From: Verrucosispora sp. WMMD573
GTDB taxonomy: Bacteria > Actinomycetota > Actinomycetes > Mycobacteriales > Micromonosporaceae
DNA: 64,000 bases
NCBI RefSeq assembly: GCF_027497175.1
Contig: NZ_CP114901.1
Coordinates: forward strand, 2,914,001 to 2,978,000
Reading direction: 5' to 3'
Shown: one piece after another, positions 61,921 through 64,000 of the stretch
Layout: each line of letters begins with the position of its first letter
How positions within the stretch are numbered: the first letter of the stretch is position 1
The notes under the pieces: model-generated
Told to the model about the DNA's origin: nothing
Seen by the model: only the letters and a program-made list of their open reading frames with translations
Database searches by the model: none
Program-made: the position numbers and the translations under genes

Positions 61921-62585
61921 CGGTGGGCTGGGACGAGGCGGAGGAGGCGCGAGGTGCGGTGTCGGGTGCGCCACCCGAGCGGGGCGATTCGATGACCGGG
62001 GCGACGGAGTCGCCCCCGGTGCCGGTGGTGGCCCGGGTACCCGTGGTCAACGCCGCCAACGCCCTGACCGCGCTGCGGCTGGTGCTCGTACCGGTATTCG
62101 CCGCCTCGGTGGCCATGTCGGGGATGACCCATGCCGGATGGCAGGTCATCGCCTGTGTGATCTTCGCCGTGGCCTCGGTCACGGATCTGGTAGACGGGTG
62201 GATCGCCCGGAGGTTCGCGCTGGTCACCGCCGTGGGAAAGGTTGCCGACCCGATCGCCGACAAGGCACTCACCGGCGCCGCCCTGCTGCTGTTGTCCTGG
62301 TACGACCGGTTGCCCTGGTGGGTGACGACGGTCATCCTGGCCCGGGAGCTGGGGATCACCGCCCTGAGGTTCTGGGTGATCCGGCGCGGCGTGATCGCCG
62401 CGAGCCGGGGCGGAAAGATCAAGACCGCCCTCCAGGTGCTGGCCATCACCTGGTACCTGTGGCCGATGCCGGCCGCCCTGACCCCGATCGGTCCGTGGAT
62501 CATGGGCGCGGCGGTCGCGGTCACCCTCGTCACCGGGCTGGACTACATCGCCCAGGCCACCCGGTTGCGTCGCACTCAGGGCTGA
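61917..62585 (+). CDS. pgsA: CDP-diacylglycerol-glycerol-3-phosphate 3-phosphatidyltransferase
   Basis: 222 residues. Membrane enzyme of phosphatidylglycerol synthesis. The CDP-alcohol phosphotransferase signature D-x2-D-G-x2-A-R-x8-G-x3-D-x3-D is complete at 90-115 (DLVDGWIAR to DPIADK). Five to six membrane segments. A 40-residue soluble N-terminus precedes the first helix; the GTG at 61917 overlaps the rimO stop, and ATG 61992 is an alternative start. Confidence 0.93.
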   Translation: MTVGWDEAEEARGAVSGAPPERGDSMTGATESPPVPVVARVPVVNAANALTALRLVLVPVFAASVAMSGMTHAGWQVIACVIFAVASVTDLVDGWIARRFALVTAVGKVADPIADKALTGAALLLLSWYDRLPWWVTTVILARELGITALRFWVIRRGVIAASRGGKIKTALQVLAITWYLWPMPAALTPIGPWIMGAAVAVTLVTGLDYIAQATRLRRTQG

Positions 62586-62644
62586 CGACCGGCCACCGGC
62601 GTTGCGACGCGTAGACCACGCCCGCGCCGGGAAGGATGCAGATC

Positions 62645-63148
62645 ATGGGTGTACGCGAGGGCGAGGGGTCGATGGGCGCCGCGGCGGCGGGCGTGGTGCA
62701 CCGCCTCGCCGATCGGCGGGAGACATTCGCCACCGTCGAGTCGCTGACCGGGGGCCTGCTGGCCGCCACGGTCGTGGAGATCGCCGGGGCGAGCGCCGTC
62801 TACCGGGGTGGGCTGGTGGTCTACGCCACCGAGTTGAAGCAACGGCTGGCCGATGTGCCGGCGCAGCTGCTGGCGGAGCGTGGCCCGGTCGATGCCGACG
62901 TGGCGAAGGCGCTCGCCGAGGGTGGACGGCGTCGCTGCGGCGCCGACTGGAGTCTGGCCACCACCGGTGTGGCCGGACCGGAACCTCAGGCCGGCAAACC
63001 GGTCGGCCTGGTCTTCGTCGCGGTGGCCGGCCCGGACGGCACCGACGTGCGGCAACTGAACCTCGACGGTGGTCGCGACCAGGTGCGCGGTGCTGCCGTG
63101 ACCGAGGCCCTGCGGCTGCTGGCCGACCATATCCAGGCTCCGACCTGA
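62645..63148 (+). CDS. cinA: CinA C-terminal-domain nicotinamide-nucleotide amidase
   Basis: 167 residues, the stand-alone CinA amidase domain (PncC type) without the N-terminal molybdopterin-binding-like domain. Seen: [21 protein letters not shown] with the catalytic serine region, [15 protein letters not shown] and [19 protein letters not shown]. Deamidates NMN formed by DNA ligase. The ATG at 62645 is preferred, with GGAAGG 9 nt upstream; ATG 62636 overlaps that site. Confidence 0.92.
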   Translation: MGVREGEGSMGAAAAGVVHRLADRRETFATVESLTGGLLAATVVEIAGASAVYRGGLVVYATELKQRLADVPAQLLAERGPVDADVAKALAEGGRRRCGADWSLATTGVAGPEPQAGKPVGLVFVAVAGPDGTDVRQLNLDGGRDQVRGAAVTEALRLLADHIQAPT

Positions 63149-63297
63149 CCCCGCTGCGGGCGGCGACCGTGGGACGACCGGGCGGGGCGGGATGTCGTGG
63201 CGGCGCACAGCGGGTACGGTTGCGGGAAAGCTCCGACAGCCGGTGCTCCCGTGAGTCCGGTCGGCCGGGCGAACTGTGTCCCTCAGGGGAGGTGCGA

Positions 63298-63756
63298 ATG
63301 GTCCTGCTACGCCGGGTGATCGGTGACGCACTACGGGCGCGCCGGCAGGGGCAGCACCGCACGCTGCGTGAGGTCTCGTCCGCAGCCAACGTCAGCCTGG
63401 GCTACCTGTCGGAGATCGAACGCGGCCAGAAGGAGCCCTCCAGCGAGCTGCTCGCGGCGATCTGCGACGCATTGGGTGCTCGCCTGTCCGAGTTGCTGCG
63501 TGAGGTCAGTGACACGGTCGCGCTCGCCGAACAGATGCCGGGTGTGCTGGTGCCGGTGCAGGACGAGTCGGCCGATTCGACGCCGGTCGCCGCCGCGTCG
63601 GTGCACAAGGCCACCGGTCGGGGCGTACGCCAGGTCACCTCGGACGGCAATGTCGCCGTCTCCGTGCGACAGGACTCCCCGCTCAAGGCCACACTGCGCA
63701 GCGCCCGGGTCCGGCCCGCCGACCGCAGCGACCGGGACGTGGTCTGCGCCGCCTGA
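63298..63756 (+). CDS. clgR: Clp-protease gene regulator ClgR (XRE family)
   Basis: 152 residues. An N-terminal helix-turn-helix ([31 protein letters not shown]) typical of ClgR, a linker and a C-terminus ending VVCAA. ClgR activates clp protease genes and, in mycobacteria, the pspA operon; in Streptomyces its terminal alanines mark it for ClpP degradation, and the final AA here fits. GGGGAGG lies 5 nt before the ATG. pspA begins 184 nt downstream, the order seen in M. tuberculosis. Confidence 0.92.
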   Translation: MVLLRRVIGDALRARRQGQHRTLREVSSAANVSLGYLSEIERGQKEPSSELLAAICDALGARLSELLREVSDTVALAEQMPGVLVPVQDESADSTPVAAASVHKATGRGVRQVTSDGNVAVSVRQDSPLKATLRSARVRPADRSDRDVVCAA

Positions 63757-63939
63757 GCCTCGCGGCCGATGGTCGCGGTAGCTCCCGCCGCGTAGGGTTG
63801 ATCGCGGACGTCCCCTCTCGCCGGTACGGATGCCGTGTTGGCGCCCGGCTGGGACGATGGAGCCACCATCGCCGGTAGCCGAGCCGGTTCCCCGGGGGTG
63901 GGGCAGGCGCAGCGACGTGATTGAGGGGATACCGCGGAG

Positions 63940-64000
63940 ATGGCGAACCCGTTCGTCAAGGGGTGGAAGTACCTGATGGCGCTCTTCGGCGCCCGCATCG
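63940..64000 (+). CDS. pspA: PspA/IM30-family phage-shock protein, 3'-truncated by window edge
   Basis: Only the first 20 residues are present (MANPFVKGWKYLMALFGARI): the amphipathic membrane-binding helix that opens PspA-type proteins of actinobacteria. PspA binds stressed membrane. TAGGGT at 63793-63798 is a possible -10 box of its own promoter. Position after clgR agrees with the identification. Confidence 0.8.
   Translation, partial: MANPFVKGWKYLMALFGARI

Overview
The window is a high-GC (about 70% or more by eye) actinobacterial chromosome segment, almost certainly from the Micromonosporaceae (Micromonospora or a close relative). This rests on strong G/C third-position bias, frequent GTG starts, many GTGA/ATGA stop-start overlaps, leaderless TANNNT promoters, a DUF574 methyltransferase, a ClgR-PspA pair, and the conserved block rimP-nusA-ylxR-infB-DUF503-rbfA-nrnA ... 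truB-ribF-rpsO-pnp-M16 peptidase-dapB ... thyX-dapA-rnj ... ftsK ... rimO-pgsA-cinA-clgR-pspA. It is ordinary vertically inherited chromosome. I see no tRNA, rRNA, CRISPR array, insertion sequence or prophage.

Layout. 1-10.3 kb: the 3' part of a fused ABC exporter, a DUF998 membrane protein, a thiol-dependent quinone reductase, a thiolase, a DUF574 methyltransferase, a PAS-GGDEF-EAL protein, a DUF456 protein, and a divergent Crp/YCII pair. 10.4-14.1 kb: a glutamine-synthetase-like ligase, an aldehyde dehydrogenase and an SDR dehydrogenase, resembling polyamine or ethanolamine catabolism. 14.2-18.3 kb: a 1235-residue hybrid kinase fused to a REC domain, a SpoIIE phosphatase and an RsbW-type kinase, beside a STAS protein. 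18.4-26.4 kb: map, a VIT1-like transporter, a nucleotidyltransferase, a deazaflavin-dependent reductase, a PadR-regulated MacB-type ABC system, and two ferritin-like (DUF4439) proteins. 26.5-44.2 kb: the translation, RNA-decay and lysine-biosynthesis block. 44.2-55.6 kb: acetyltransferases, a GT-C mannosyltransferase, a YcaQ-like DNA glycosylase, thyX, dapA, RNase J, a secreted S1 protease and two YbjN-type proteins. 55.7-64 kb: ftsK, an AT-richer structured intergenic region, a guanidine-III riboswitch with sugE, an ornithine cyclodeaminase homologue, rimO-pgsA-cinA-clgR and the start of pspA.

How the parts connect. RimP, RbfA, IF2, NusA, YlxR, TruB and S15 serve ribosome assembly, translation and transcription. 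PNPase, RNase J and NrnA degrade RNA down to mononucleotides. DapB and DapA belong to lysine/DAP synthesis. The hybrid kinase and STAS protein look like a partner-switching stress module. ClgR-PspA is the proteolysis and envelope-stress unit.

The most interesting signals lie outside the coding regions. They are a guanidine-III riboswitch with a candidate anti-aptamer strand before sugE, a 149-nt nested palindrome with an alternative fold after ftsK, a nested RNA structure before pnp, an overlapping mini-ORF chain plus hairpin before infB, an extreme G-run tract covering an aldehyde dehydrogenase start, a PadR operator, and at least twelve genes whose TANNNT -10 box lies 6-7 nt before the start codon.
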